Positions 27,568 to 36,547 of a stretch of 64,000 nucleotides of DNA are shown here, piece by piece; the stretch's first letter is position 1, and each line of letters opens with the position of its first letter. This DNA is from Roseiarcus sp963717215 (GTDB lineage: Bacteria; Pseudomonadota; Alphaproteobacteria; Rhizobiales; Beijerinckiaceae): assembly GCA_963717215.1 (NCBI GenBank), contig CAVQVS010000006.1:248001-312000 (forward strand), in the 5' to 3' direction. Position numbers and translations under genes: made by a program. The notes below the pieces were generated by a model. That model did not search any database and was not told the DNA's origin. It saw only the letters and a program-made list of their open reading frames with translations.

Positions 27568-28203
27568 TTAATAAAGCCCGTCTGAATTGAGACGGCGGCG
27601 CTTGCCTCTTGCCGGCGAGGCGGAAACGAGCGGCGGGGGGGACCCGACCTCTCCGGAAGGCTCCGGCAGCGCCAGCGTCACGACCCGGCCGCTCTCCTCC
27701 AACGTCGCCGAACGAGGGTCGACGGAGCGCAATGTCCATCCCGAGGCGCGCTCGCCTTCTCGAACTCCCGACGAGATCTTCGAGGTTTCGTCGTAGAAAA
27801 TCGCGATCCGGCTGTTACCACCGACGATGGTTCCAACCAGGGTAAAAGGCGGCGTCTCCGGCGCGGGGGCCGGCGACGCGACGGTTGACGTTGGCGTAGG
27901 CGCTGCGGGCGCCGCTGGGGTCGCTGGCCGGCGCGACACAGAGAACAGCGGGCGGTCCCGAGTAGCCGAAAGTTTTGAAACCGGAATGGCCCACAAGGGA
28001 TTACCCGTCCTCGAGGGTTCCACCGTCTGGGATGCGCCTTCAGCTGGCTCCGCCCCGCTCGCCTCAGGAACCACCCTTTCGGTCTCGATTGCGGCAAGAG
28101 CGACGTCGCGAAGTTGGGGGCCGCTGGCGCGGGCGTCGGGCCCGGCCAGAAGCCCAGCCGCAGCTAATGCGCAGGCAAGGCACCTCACTGAGGCTCTTGC
28201 CAT
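27568..28203 (-). CDS. gspN: GspN/GspC-like type II secretion protein with HR-like domain
   Basis: A 211-residue exported protein with a signal peptide (MARASVRCLACALAAAGLLA). A Pro/Ala-rich linker separates NPLWAIPVSKLSATRDRPLF from a C-terminal beta domain (FTLVGTIVGGNSRIAIFYDE and VREGERASGWTLRSVDP). That domain resembles the homology region of GspC, which contacts the N0 domain of GspD. In rhizobial T2SS loci such a protein is named GspN and no separate GspC is found, as here. Its first bases overlap the end of gspM, giving the minus-strand operon gspL-gspM-gspN. Confidence 0.75.
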   Translation of the reverse strand: MARASVRCLACALAAAGLLAGPDARASGPQLRDVALAAIETERVVPEASGAEPAEGASQTVEPSRTGNPLWAIPVSKLSATRDRPLFSVSRRPATPAAPAAPTPTSTVASPAPAPETPPFTLVGTIVGGNSRIAIFYDETSKISSGVREGERASGWTLRSVDPRSATLEESGRVVTLALPEPSGEVGSPPPLVSASPARGKRRRLNSDGLY

Positions 28204-28748
28204 TGCCCGGACACTTGCATGAGGACGCGCATCGGAGTGCCTTCCGCCTCGCCAAAGGCCTGCGGAGCTTGTATCGCAAGATTTTCGACGAAAAGATACG
28301 GCATGCCGGCTTCGAGATCATAGAGCAGTGGTTGCAAGGCGGCCTGGCCGATCTCAATACTCTCTGTCAGGCCAACAAATCCTTCGGCGGATCGTGGACC
28401 CTGCAAATCTATCTGGGAAGACAGCACATTGCCACCGGCTTTCTTGACCGCGGACTCGACGCGTTCCTGTAAAGCCGCGCCGGCGATCGTGATGGTCTTG
28501 CCAACAAGAAATGGCGGCCCATTGTTTGCCGCATCCGGCTCGCTCTGGCGCTCCGTCGTTCGCCGCGTCTGGCGATCCAGACGGTCAAGAATCGCGCGAT
28601 TCTTGTCAAGCGCGGCGTACGAGTCGAGGAGGCTCGACACCATGTCGATGGCGATACCGATGAGAGCGGCCAGCACGATTAGGTAAGTCAGCAAGGACAG
28701 CCATCGCCGACGAAAGGGCGCCACAGTCGGCAGGGTCGCCAAACTCAT
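28185..28748 (-). CDS. gspM: Type II secretion protein GspM
   Basis: A 187-residue bitopic inner-membrane protein with one N-terminal membrane helix (WLSLLTYLIVLAALIGIAID), a short coiled coil (YAALDKNRAILDRLDRQTRR) and a periplasmic ferredoxin-like domain (ESIEIGQAALQPLLYDLEAG, then MPYLFVENLAIQ, MRVLMQVSGQW). This is the GspM/PilO-like layout. It pairs with GspL in the assembly platform. It overlaps gspL by four bases (28745-28748) and gspN by 19 bases. Confidence 0.8.
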   Translation of the reverse strand: MSLATLPTVAPFRRRWLSLLTYLIVLAALIGIAIDMVSSLLDSYAALDKNRAILDRLDRQTRRTTERQSEPDAANNGPPFLVGKTITIAGAALQERVESAVKKAGGNVLSSQIDLQGPRSAEGFVGLTESIEIGQAALQPLLYDLEAGMPYLFVENLAIQAPQAFGEAEGTPMRVLMQVSGQWQEPQ

Positions 28749-29821
28749 GGAAAAGCCGGAAAGTACGGGAGAATCCGAGCTTCGATATGAAACTGTTCGC
28801 CGGCCGCAAGGGGGGCGCGTGTCGTCGGCGCAAAGAAAGTGGCATTCCTGAACTGTTCGGTCTGCTCGATAATCCGGATCAATGACGCGGCTTCGCGCGT
28901 GACGCCAGTGATCTCAAGCTTGCCGTCGGCCACATGCAGTTCGGTGAGATACGTATCATCAGGCAGGGCTTGCGACAGCGACTCCAGCACGATGACTGTC
29001 GAGGGCGATTCGTGTTTCATTTGCGTGAGCTTCGCTGTGGCAACTTCGAAGACGCCGGCGCTCTCACTGGAAAGGGCGGCGCGCCGCTCGTTCATTTGCC
29101 GGAAAATTTGAAGGCGCGACTCCTCCAGATCAGCACCGACTTCTAGCCAGGCCGCAAATGCTGCAACAGCCGCCAGTCCCGCCACCGCCGGCGCCGCCGT
29201 GAGAAACTGACGCAGGCGCTGCATCGACGATTCGCGATTTGTCTCTTGGGAAAAAACTATCGTTCGGCGTTCGTCGCCTCCTTCATCAGAGGCGGTTGAA
29301 ACGACGATCGCCTTCGGTTTGAACGCCTCGAGCGCCCTGACGAAAGGCATCACAGCCGAGAGCGCAGTGGCGGCGACAACGACGCCGATCCGGCCGCTCG
29401 ACGTTTCCTTCGGCGCGTCACAGCCGAAGGCGGCCTGGCTGGAACTCCAAGGCGTTAGTCGGTCAATCTGGGAACGAATAATGGCGTCGAGAAAAACGGA
29501 GGCTTGCCCAGGCAATTCCAGGAATCGGAACGCAAAGCGACGCCGCGCGAGGACGATCTCAACTTGGGCGCGCGCAAGCCGGGGAAGAATCTCGGCCCCC
29601 GGGTCTTCGACAAATTTCCCTTCGACAAAGCGAAGGGGCGCTTTGACAACCGGACGCGCCAACCGCCCTCGCAGCGCTTTGAACACAAATTCTAAGTCTT
29701 CCCGCTCGACAACTTGGAATTTCCTTGTTGGACGAAGGGCGTTTACGATCGACAGGATTGCAGAGGCAACGTCATCCAGCCAACGCGACAACACCAGCGC
29801 TATTTGACGCAGCGAGTTCAT
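28745..29821 (-). CDS. gspL: Type II secretion protein GspL (PilN-like)
   Basis: About 358 residues. The cytoplasmic N-terminal part is actin-like (RRRFAFRFLELPGQASVFLD, then IIRSQIDRLTPWS, the PilM/GspL-type surface that binds GspE). One membrane helix follows (AVAGLAAVAAFAAWLEVG), then a periplasmic PilN-like domain (SPSTVIVLESLSQALPDDTY, LTELHVADGKLEITGV). It links the GspE ATPase to GspM. ATG 29821 has a GGAGG about 11 bases upstream; ATG 29869 or the end of the open frame at 29911 are other starts. It is divergent from gspE. Confidence 0.82.
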   Translation of the reverse strand: MNSLRQIALVLSRWLDDVASAILSIVNALRPTRKFQVVEREDLEFVFKALRGRLARPVVKAPLRFVEGKFVEDPGAEILPRLARAQVEIVLARRRFAFRFLELPGQASVFLDAIIRSQIDRLTPWSSSQAAFGCDAPKETSSGRIGVVVAATALSAVMPFVRALEAFKPKAIVVSTASDEGGDERRTIVFSQETNRESSMQRLRQFLTAAPAVAGLAAVAAFAAWLEVGADLEESRLQIFRQMNERRAALSSESAGVFEVATAKLTQMKHESPSTVIVLESLSQALPDDTYLTELHVADGKLEITGVTREAASLIRIIEQTEQFRNATFFAPTTRAPLAAGEQFHIEARILPYFPAFP

Positions 29822-30249
29822 GCTCGGGTAAACCTCCACCCTCCGGGCAATGAGATTCAACACCTTCATCAACGAAACATCATACGAATTTTGGTTCACC
29901 GGCCTACCCAAGACTCGAGCTTTCCTCTGGCGGACCGCGGATCATCTGCCTCGCGGCACCACAGCGCGGTGCGCGATTGCGCTGATTGCTATTTCTTTTG
30001 GCGGCCCCTCACCGAGATTTATGTTGATCGAAGAGAAGTCGCTCGAAACTTCGATTCAGATACACTGGGCCCCTTACCATTATTTTGACGAAAAATGAGA
30101 AGTCGCGATGACTTCGGTAAAATAAAAATTTTCGCTGGAGGCTATGGTTGCACCTGCAGCATCGAACACGTATACCAAAATCACTTTGGTTGTAGGTCGA
30201 TAATCATGTGGCGGCGATATGGAATCACGCGCTGTCTCGGGGGAAACCG
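29822..30249. other. Divergent promoter region between gspL and gspE
   Basis: These 428 bases, AT-rich from about 30085, separate the two oppositely transcribed halves of the secretion locus and should hold both promoters. ACCAAA (30174-30179) and TTTGGT (30185-30190) form a small inverted repeat with a 5-base centre that could be an operator. No gene is seen; an in-frame ATG at 30208 is an alternative gspE start. Confidence 0.5.
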
Positions 30250-31962
30250 ATGAATATCCAAAGCCTAACTCATTTCAGGAGCGAGGCGGCTGTTGTTGAT
30301 TTCGTCAACTATTTGCTCGAACGTGGACTCATTGATCAAGCAACAGTTCGAGCATTTGCTTCCGCAGAAGCATCAGATGCGAACTCTCCACTAAGGCGGC
30401 TGTGGCAATCCACAGATCTCTCCTCCCATGAGTTTGCCAACGAAGTCGCTACATTTTTCGGCCTGCGCAGACTTACTCTCCTTGAACTAGCTGAACTCCA
30501 CTCTAGGTCGGATCGCTTCGCGGCCAGATTCTTGCGCGAAGCCTCGTTATTGCCTTTCGAAGAAGACAGCGGGTCGTTTGGGGTGGCTGTGGGCGACCCG
30601 GCTGACACGCAGGCTCTCCAGGCTGCCGAAATCGTTTTCGGAGAACCGATCGAAATCGCAGTCGCCTCGTTCGAAGACATTGCGACCGTTTTGGGCGAAG
30701 CGGTTGACGCCGCCGACGCCACCGCAAGCGGTCGGGCACCGGAGGCTGGCGGCGGCGACGAGAACGTCGACAATCTGCGTGACCTTGCGAGCGGCGCCCC
30801 GGTTGTGCGCGCGGTCAACGACCTCATCGAAAGGGCGGTCGAACTGCGCGCGAGCGACATCCATATCGAGCCGTTTCGCAACGGGCTCAACGTGCGCATG
30901 AGGGTGGACGGTCTGCTGCGAGCGATCCTCGCGCCGGCGCACGTGCTGCCGCAGGCGCTCGTTTCGCGGGTCAAAATTCTTGCTGGACTCAACATTGCGG
31001 AACGCCGTCTTCCTCAAGATGGCGCTGCGCGATTGCAGGCGGCGCGGGCCGATATCGACATCCGTGTCGCGACCATGCCGACCCAGCACGGCGAAGCCGC
31101 CGTCATCCGCCTGTTGACGCGTGATCGCGGTCTGCTTGACATCCCGCGACTGGGCTTGGCGCCAAACGACGAAAAAACAATGCGGCGCCTCCTTGATCTG
31201 CCCCACGGAATGATTGCGGTCACAGGGCCGACGGGCAGCGGCAAGACGACGACGCTCGCGACCATGCTTTCGGTGCTTAATCTGCCATCACGCAAGATTC
31301 TCACGATCGAGGATCCGGTCGAATACGAAATTCCCGGGATCAATCAATCTCAGGTGAAGCCCGCAATCGGTCTCACCTTCGCCACGGCGATGCGCGCTTT
31401 CGTTCGACAGGACCCCGACGTCATCATGGTCGGCGAAGTGCGTGACGCAGAGACTGCGAGCATCGCCGTTCACGCGGCGCTCACGGGTCATCTAGTTCTG
31501 ACAACGCTACATACAGAAACATCGACTGCGGCGGTTCCAAGACTTATCGATCTGGGGGTCGAGGCCTTTCTTCTCAAGTCGACTCTGCGAGCCGTAATCG
31601 CTCAACGGCTGGTGCGTGTGCTTTGCGAGCGCTGCAAGACGCAACGGAGCCTAACCACGGCGGATTTCGACGCCGATCCGAGGCTCGCTGCGCTGGGCTT
31701 CAAGAGCGGCGAGACGGTTTTCAGCCCGAAGGGCTGTGAGCGTTGCGGCGGCATTGGATATCGCGGCCGCTCGGGCGTGTTCGAGGTTCTTGACGTCACC
31801 GGGGAGGTTCGCGACCTGATCGGGCCGAACGCCGAATCCGGAGCGCTTGACGCGGCGGCGACCAGGGCCGGAATGACGACTATGATTGACGACGCGGTCG
31901 TGAAATGTCGGGGCGGTGTGACATCCGTCGCCGAAGCGCTGCGCGTCACAACCATCCGGTGA
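30250..31962 (+). CDS. gspE: Type II secretion ATPase GspE
   Basis: About 570 residues with the complete secretion ATPase pattern: N1E/MshEN domain (about 1-150), SDIHIEPFRNGLNVRMRVDG, Walker A GPTGSGKTTT near residue 325, the Asp box ILTIEDPVEYEIPG, Walker B QDPDVIMVGEVRD, His box LTGHLVLTTLHT, and the zinc tetracysteine element CERCKT...CERCGG. It powers pseudopilus growth from the cytoplasmic face. ATG 30250 (MNIQSLTHF) is preferred because of the preceding G-rich sequence. It is the first gene of the plus-strand run gspE-F-G-H-I-J-K. Confidence 0.95.
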   Translation: MNIQSLTHFRSEAAVVDFVNYLLERGLIDQATVRAFASAEASDANSPLRRLWQSTDLSSHEFANEVATFFGLRRLTLLELAELHSRSDRFAARFLREASLLPFEEDSGSFGVAVGDPADTQALQAAEIVFGEPIEIAVASFEDIATVLGEAVDAADATASGRAPEAGGGDENVDNLRDLASGAPVVRAVNDLIERAVELRASDIHIEPFRNGLNVRMRVDGLLRAILAPAHVLPQALVSRVKILAGLNIAERRLPQDGAARLQAARADIDIRVATMPTQHGEAAVIRLLTRDRGLLDIPRLGLAPNDEKTMRRLLDLPHGMIAVTGPTGSGKTTTLATMLSVLNLPSRKILTIEDPVEYEIPGINQSQVKPAIGLTFATAMRAFVRQDPDVIMVGEVRDAETASIAVHAALTGHLVLTTLHTETSTAAVPRLIDLGVEAFLLKSTLRAVIAQRLVRVLCERCKTQRSLTTADFDADPRLAALGFKSGETVFSPKGCERCGGIGYRGRSGVFEVLDVTGEVRDLIGPNAESGALDAAATRAGMTTMIDDAVVKCRGGVTSVAEALRVTTIR

Positions 31963-31966
31963 TGAA

Positions 31967-33185
31967 ATGCCGACGTTCCGTTACCGAGCGCTGAGTCAAG
32001 TCGGCGAGATCATCAGCGGATCGATCGCCGCGCCGACCGCCGCCGAGGTCGGCAAGCGCATCGAATATTTGGGATTGATTCCGATCGACTCCATCACCGA
32101 GGACAACAATGCGCTGATCAAGCGAGGTGACGGCTTTGTCCTTTTTTCGCGACCCCGCCAGGAAGACGTGACCATCTTCACCGGCGACCTCGCCTTGCTG
32201 TTGCGTACCGGCGCCAGAATCAACGAGGCGCTGGAGTTGCTGGCCGCCGATTTCAGAGATGGGCCGCATGCGGTCGACGGCGGCGAAAATGACGTCCGCG
32301 ATTCTTGCAGGAGAGAGCTTCGCGGACGCTATTGCGCACCACCCGAGCGTCTTTCCCCCGATCTACGTCGCGCTCGTCCGAGTGGGCGAGGCGTCGGGCA
32401 ATCTCGTCCCTATCCTCGAGGCTATCAGCTTGGAGCGCCAACGCGCCGAGACATTGCGTCGGCGTTTGTCCGACACCCTGCGCTACCCGGCTTTTCTGCT
32501 GTTGGGCGCGTGCGCCGTTCTGCTGTTCTTCCTCCTTGTCGTCTTGCCGCAATTCGCAAATGTCTTCAAAGACTTCAACGCGAAGCTGGATCCGGTTTTG
32601 GTGACATTCCTCACCATCTCCGATTTCCTCCGCACTGACATGGATTCAATACTTGCGGCTCTCGCCTGCTTGCTATCTGGCGGCTTTTTGCTTTCTCGTC
32701 GCGTCGCGGTGCGCGCCAGCGTCATCAATGCAGTCTCTCGCCTCCCGCTCATCCGCCCGATCCTGGGATATCGCCGGACGGCGTTGTTTTGTCGCAATCT
32801 GGGCCTACTGCTAGCGAGCGGAGTGACTTTGCCGACAAGCCTACGCGTTCTCGCCGAAATGATGGCGACTTCGAGCGACGTGTCGATTTGGACCCAGGTC
32901 GTCGACAAGGTGCGACAGGGCGGCAAGTTGTCAGATGCGGTGGCGCAAACGCGGGCGCTTCCCCCGATGGCAGTGCGCACTTTACGCCTCGGAGAGGATG
33001 CTGGGCAATTGTCGATTTTGGCGGGGCGCGTCGCCGACTTTTACGACGCTAAACTGCAACGTAGCCTCGACCGCCTTGTCGGAATAGTCGGGCCGGCCTC
33101 GATCATCGTGATAAGCATGGTCGTCGGCGGTCTTATCGTCTCGGTCATGACCGCACTGCTGTCAGTCAATCAAGTTGCCGAATGA
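31967..33185 (+). pseudogene. gspF: Type II secretion inner-membrane protein GspF, single-base frameshift
   Basis: Polytopic platform protein. The start MPTFRYRALSQVGEIISG and the first cytoplasmic domain up to LLLRTGARINEALELLAADF are in one frame; SAILAGESFADAIAHHPSVF, VALVRVGEASGNL, the membrane helices and the second T2SSF domain (LGLLLASGVTLPTSLRVLAE) follow in another. Removing one A (TTTCAGAG at 32251-32258 to TTTCGAG) gives DFEMGRMRS and a 405-residue protein of normal length. The ATG lies 4 bases after the gspE stop. Without repair the platform would be missing; sequencing error is the simplest reading. Confidence 0.9.
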
Positions 33186-33209
33186 ATCAGTCGTAGGAGG
33201 AATCTGAAT

Positions 33210-33665
33210 ATGAACGCGGTTCGTCGATTCTTCCGTAGCCGCCCGCGCCGCCGCGGAGGGGAATATGGATTTACGCTCGTCGAAATGCTCGTGGTTATCA
33301 CCATCATTGGCCTGATTATGGCTTTGGTGGGACCGCGAGTTTTGAACTACTTGAGCGAGTCGAAGGTCAAGACAGCGCGGATTCAAATCGAAAGCTTCTC
33401 GTCGGCGCTCGATTTGTTTTATCTTGATAACGGCCGTTATCCGAGTTCCTCGGAGGGTCTTCCAGCGCTCGTGCAGCGGCCGGCGAATTCTCTCTCATGG
33501 AACGGGCCCTATCTCAAGACCTCGTCGGTGCCGCAGGATCCCTGGGGCCGGCCCTATCGGTACCGGGCGCCGGGGGACCATGCGCCCTATGAAATCTCTT
33601 CCTCTGGCCCGGGCGCGACGGCGGACGCCACCGGCGTCGCCGAGATCAAAAGTACGTCGCAGTAG
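33210..33665 (+). CDS. gspG: Major pseudopilin GspG
   Basis: A 151-residue pseudopilin. A positively charged leader (RRFFRSRPRRRGGEYG) is cut before FTLVEMLVVITIIG with the required Gly(-1) and Glu(+5). The GspG-specific C-terminal part has LDLFYLDNGRYPSSSEGL and PQDPWGRPYRYRAPGDH, the region that forms the calcium-binding loop in characterised GspG. It polymerises into the pseudopilus. A strong GGAGG site precedes ATG 33210. Confidence 0.96.
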   Translation: MNAVRRFFRSRPRRRGGEYGFTLVEMLVVITIIGLIMALVGPRVLNYLSESKVKTARIQIESFSSALDLFYLDNGRYPSSSEGLPALVQRPANSLSWNGPYLKTSSVPQDPWGRPYRYRAPGDHAPYEISSSGPGATADATGVAEIKSTSQ

Positions 33666-33671
33666 TCGGCG

Positions 33672-34130
33672 ATGAGGCGGACCGCGGGATTTACGCTCAT
33701 CGAGGTCATCTGCGTTCTCGCGATCATTGCGCTCCTCGCCAGTCTGGTTTTACCCGCCATACCGCGCGCAACGTCCCGCGCACGGCTTGAATCTTATGCG
33801 CTCGAAGTCGCTTCGCTGCTGACCGCCGATCGCACCGCGGCGATCCGACGTCGGGCTCAAATCACAACCGCGCTTGACGCGGGAGCACGCGTCATACGCT
33901 CTGGCGCGGGCGCCGGACGTATTCAATTACCGCGCGACGTCGGCTTCGACGCGCTGCTCGCCCAAACATGCAATGGCCGCAGCGCCGGCGCGACTATCGC
34001 GTTCTTCCCAAGTGGCATGTCCTGCGGAGGGACCATCCAGTTGCGGCGCGGAAACATCGGCTATCAAGTTCGCGTCAATTGGCTCACGGGAGGGACTGAG
34101 GTTGTTTCGCTCGACGCTTCGGCCAAATAG
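33672..34130 (+). CDS. gspH: Minor pseudopilin GspH
   Basis: A 152-residue protein with a short leader (MRRTAG) and the methylation segment FTLIEVICVLAIIALLASLV with Glu(+5). The globular part, with ASLLTADRTAAIRRRAQITT and SGMSCGGTIQLRRG, fits GspH. It lies six bases after the gspG stop and is followed by gspI in another frame. Minor pseudopilins cap the pseudopilus tip. Confidence 0.88.
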   Translation: MRRTAGFTLIEVICVLAIIALLASLVLPAIPRATSRARLESYALEVASLLTADRTAAIRRRAQITTALDAGARVIRSGAGAGRIQLPRDVGFDALLAQTCNGRSAGATIAFFPSGMSCGGTIQLRRGNIGYQVRVNWLTGGTEVVSLDASAK

Positions 34131-34509
34131 CCGTTCGCGCGGATTCACGCTCGTCGAATCCCTCGTTGCTCTGACCATCATGATGATTGTGCTGTCGGCG
34201 ATCGCTGGATTAAGCGCGTCATCACTTCGCACCGGTCGATACGTCGAGCGTCATCTAGCGGATATCGAAAACGTCCAGCAGATCGTTGCAGGGCTGCCTG
34301 GACGCAGTGAACTCGTGACTCAAACGCAATCCGGCGAGACGGCCGGTTACCGGTGGCGGCTCGACGCCGCGCCGTTCAGCGCCGCTTTCATCAACCCGCG
34401 CGCCCAAGCGCGCTGGACGCCCCAAAAGATCGTCCTGACCGTGCAAGGACCGCGCGGCGTTCCATTGACCTTCGATACGGTCCGGCTGGTAAAGACGGGC
34501 GCCCCATGA
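34102..34509 (+). CDS. gspI: Minor pseudopilin GspI
   Basis: A TTG at 34102 with GGAGG eight bases upstream starts a 135-residue protein inside the end of gspH (29-base overlap). The leader LFRSTLRPNSRSRG is cut before FTLVESLVALTIMMIVLSAI (Glu+5 kept). The small domain RYVERHLADIENVQQIVAGL, with YRWRLDAAPFS, matches GspI. The open frame runs further upstream but only this start gives a usable prepilin leader. The stop overlaps the gspJ ATG. Confidence 0.85.
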   Translation: MFRSTLRPNSRSRGFTLVESLVALTIMMIVLSAIAGLSASSLRTGRYVERHLADIENVQQIVAGLPGRSELVTQTQSGETAGYRWRLDAAPFSAAFINPRAQARWTPQKIVLTVQGPRGVPLTFDTVRLVKTGAP

Positions 34510-35276
34510 AAACAAGAAACCGGCGCAAGGCTCTCACAAATCGCGGGATTGCCGGTTTCACGTTGTTCGAGGCGCTGGTCTCGGTCGCCTTGATGGGCGC
34601 ACTCGTCGTTTCGCTCGGCGCCGTCGCTGGCCAATGGTTGCCTAACTGGCACCGCGGATTTGGCCGCGTGCAGCGCCTGGAGACCCTGGACGTCGGTCTT
34701 CAGCGTCTGGTGACCGATCTTGAGGCGGCCGAGTTCGTTTCACCCAGCAGTGCGTCGAAAGGACCGTTTTTTGTTGGCGACGAAAAGCAGGTGATGTTCA
34801 TTCGCATCTCGAATGCTCCAGGAACGACCCCGCATCTCGAATTTGTGAGAATTGCGGAGACCGTTGACGAACGCGGCTTTGCGCTTGTGCGCTCGCACGC
34901 GCCGTTTAAGCCGCTCGATCCCAATCGACCGATCGAGGCACAGTTGTATTTCGTCGATCCTGTCGTGCTTATACGAGCGCCGTTTCGAGTTTCCTATGCG
35001 TTCGCGGGCGCCGACAGGCTTTGGCGGGGTTCATGGCAAGAACCTTTCCAGTTGCCGGCGGCGGCGCGCATCCAGGTGCGTGACGCGCCGACCGACAAGG
35101 TTCTCGCCATATCGACCGCCGCCCTCATGCACATGGATGTTTCCGCGGAATGCATTACTCAAAAATCCGTTCAGCAATGCATTGAAGGGGTGCGAGAGGA
35201 AGCGCCAACGCAAGGGTCCGCACCGCCAACCGCGCAACAGCCGAAATCAACTCTCACCAGCGGCAGTGCGCCATGA
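34506..35276 (+). CDS. gspJ: Minor pseudopilin GspJ
   Basis: A 256-residue protein with leader KTRNRRKALTNRGIAG cut before FTLFEALVSVALMGALVVSL (Glu+5 kept), then the GspJ-type globular domain (RLETLDVGLQRLVTDLEAAE, VMFIRISNAPGTTPHLEFVR). The C-terminal tail is Gln/Pro/Ser-rich. It overlaps gspI (ATGA at 34506-34509) and gspK (35273-35276), so I, J and K are translationally coupled, as expected for the tip complex. Confidence 0.87.
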   Translation: MKTRNRRKALTNRGIAGFTLFEALVSVALMGALVVSLGAVAGQWLPNWHRGFGRVQRLETLDVGLQRLVTDLEAAEFVSPSSASKGPFFVGDEKQVMFIRISNAPGTTPHLEFVRIAETVDERGFALVRSHAPFKPLDPNRPIEAQLYFVDPVVLIRAPFRVSYAFAGADRLWRGSWQEPFQLPAAARIQVRDAPTDKVLAISTAALMHMDVSAECITQKSVQQCIEGVREEAPTQGSAPPTAQQPKSTLTSGSAP

Positions 35277-36190
35277 AATCTGGACCCGGCAGCCAAAAGA
35301 CGTGGAAGTCAAGGAGTGAAAGCGGGTTTATTCTTGTCGCCGTCTTATGGATCCTTGCCGCCCTCGCTGCACTCGCATCGACTTATTCGATCTATCTCGG
35401 CAATGCCGCGTTCGCGACCCAGATCAACGACGACCGGCTTCGGATCAGAAACGCGATCTCTACAGGAATTGAGCTAAGCGCCTATCAACTTCTCGCCGTG
35501 CCCGAGCAAGCCCGACCGCCGCAAGGCGCCTTCACGGTTCGGTTGGCGCGAGCGACTATTGACGCGAGTTTTGTTTCTGAAGGCGCACGGGTCGATCTCA
35601 ACGCGGCCCCCAAAAACATGCTGGAGGGCCTCTTCGCCGCCGTCGGCGTGAGTCGGTCTCAGGCGGCAGGCTTCGCCGACCGCGTCATCGGTTGGCGCAA
35701 AAAGGCTGACGCAACGGGTCAAAACGAGGAGGTCGAGGCCTACAAGGAAGCCGGCTTGGACTACGCGCCGCGGCAGGGCCCGTTTCAGAATGTTCTCGAA
35801 CTGCCATTGGTGCTCGGTCTGCCCCCGTATGTCGTCGAACGCGTACTCCCGCTCGTAACCGTCTTCAGCGGACACCCTGAGATCGATATCCGCGTTGCGC
35901 CGCCTGAGGTTCTCACCGCTCTGCCAAACGTCACGACCGATCAAGTGCAAAAGGTCCTCGCAGCACGCGTGCGGAGCCAGGCGGCCGACGGCGACGCATT
36001 GCTGAAGCTGCTCGGATCTGCGGCCGCACTCGCCAGCAATAAGCCACGTCCGACCGCCCGGGTCCGCGTGCAAATTCAGCTCGATAACGGCCGCACAGCG
36101 CGAGCCGAGGTCGTTATCCTGGTCCTACAGAATGAGGACGAGCCTTTTCGCGTCCTGTCTTGGCGCGATGACAGCGATGGGTCATTCTAG
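35273..36190 (+). CDS. gspK: Minor pseudopilin GspK
   Basis: A 305-residue protein, much larger than the other minor pseudopilins, as is normal for GspK. The leader ends SESG before FILVAVLWILAALAALAS; Glu(+5) is absent, which is usual for K. The large domain has VDLNAAPKNMLEGLFAAVGV, the helix-hairpin-helix-like turns PFQNVLELPLVLGLPPYVVE, and IDIRVAPPEVLTALPNVTTD. GspK sits at the pseudopilus tip. It is the last gene of the run and converges with the oxidase-linked gene on the minus strand. Confidence 0.92.
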   Translation: MKSGPGSQKTWKSRSESGFILVAVLWILAALAALASTYSIYLGNAAFATQINDDRLRIRNAISTGIELSAYQLLAVPEQARPPQGAFTVRLARATIDASFVSEGARVDLNAAPKNMLEGLFAAVGVSRSQAAGFADRVIGWRKKADATGQNEEVEAYKEAGLDYAPRQGPFQNVLELPLVLGLPPYVVERVLPLVTVFSGHPEIDIRVAPPEVLTALPNVTTDQVQKVLAARVRSQAADGDALLKLLGSAAALASNKPRPTARVRVQIQLDNGRTARAEVVILVLQNEDEPFRVLSWRDDSDGSF

Positions 36191-36207
36191 AGAAACGCCG
36201 CGTGTCG

Positions 36208-36540
36208 TTATTCCTCGGCCCTCCGCGACGGGAGAGCCTCAAGCTGTTCGGGGTTGAGACGGTCTCCGAGGCCGGGCGGTATGACGGCGTCAGCACTAGG
36301 GACGACCCGGACGACTGTTGAGCGATGCACCCTTATGGCGACCGCGGCTTCCTCGAGCTTGGGCCGAATTGGCGCGCATAGGTTCGAGCGCGGATAAAGA
36401 AGGTAACCGGGCTCGGGGGATCGAGGAATCCATATTGATACCCCATTCATCGCCGCCACTGCGAGTGGCGCTCCGATCACGAGCGACGCTATCACGATCA
36501 GAGCGTTCGTCCACGCCCGCGGCCATCTCCGGCGCTGCAT
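36208..36540 (-). CDS. Small membrane-anchored protein downstream of the multicopper oxidase gene
   Basis: A 110-residue protein with a basic N-terminus, one hydrophobic helix (ALIVIASLVIGAPLAVAAM) and a charged, Pro/Arg-rich tail. It starts eight bases after the oxidase stop on the same strand, with AGGTG before the ATG, so the two may be co-transcribed. I do not recognise the family. It could anchor or assist the oxidase, or be unrelated. Confidence 0.55.
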   Translation of the reverse strand: MQRRRWPRAWTNALIVIASLVIGAPLAVAAMNGVSIWIPRSPEPGYLLYPRSNLCAPIRPKLEEAAVAIRVHRSTVVRVVPSADAVIPPGLGDRLNPEQLEALPSRRAEE

Positions 36541-36547
36541 GGGCACC

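Noticed and set aside
30174..30190. ACCAAA-N5-TTTGGT as a defined operator for the T2SS
   Set aside because: Six-base arms in an AT-rich region can occur by chance; mentioned only within the intergenic entry.
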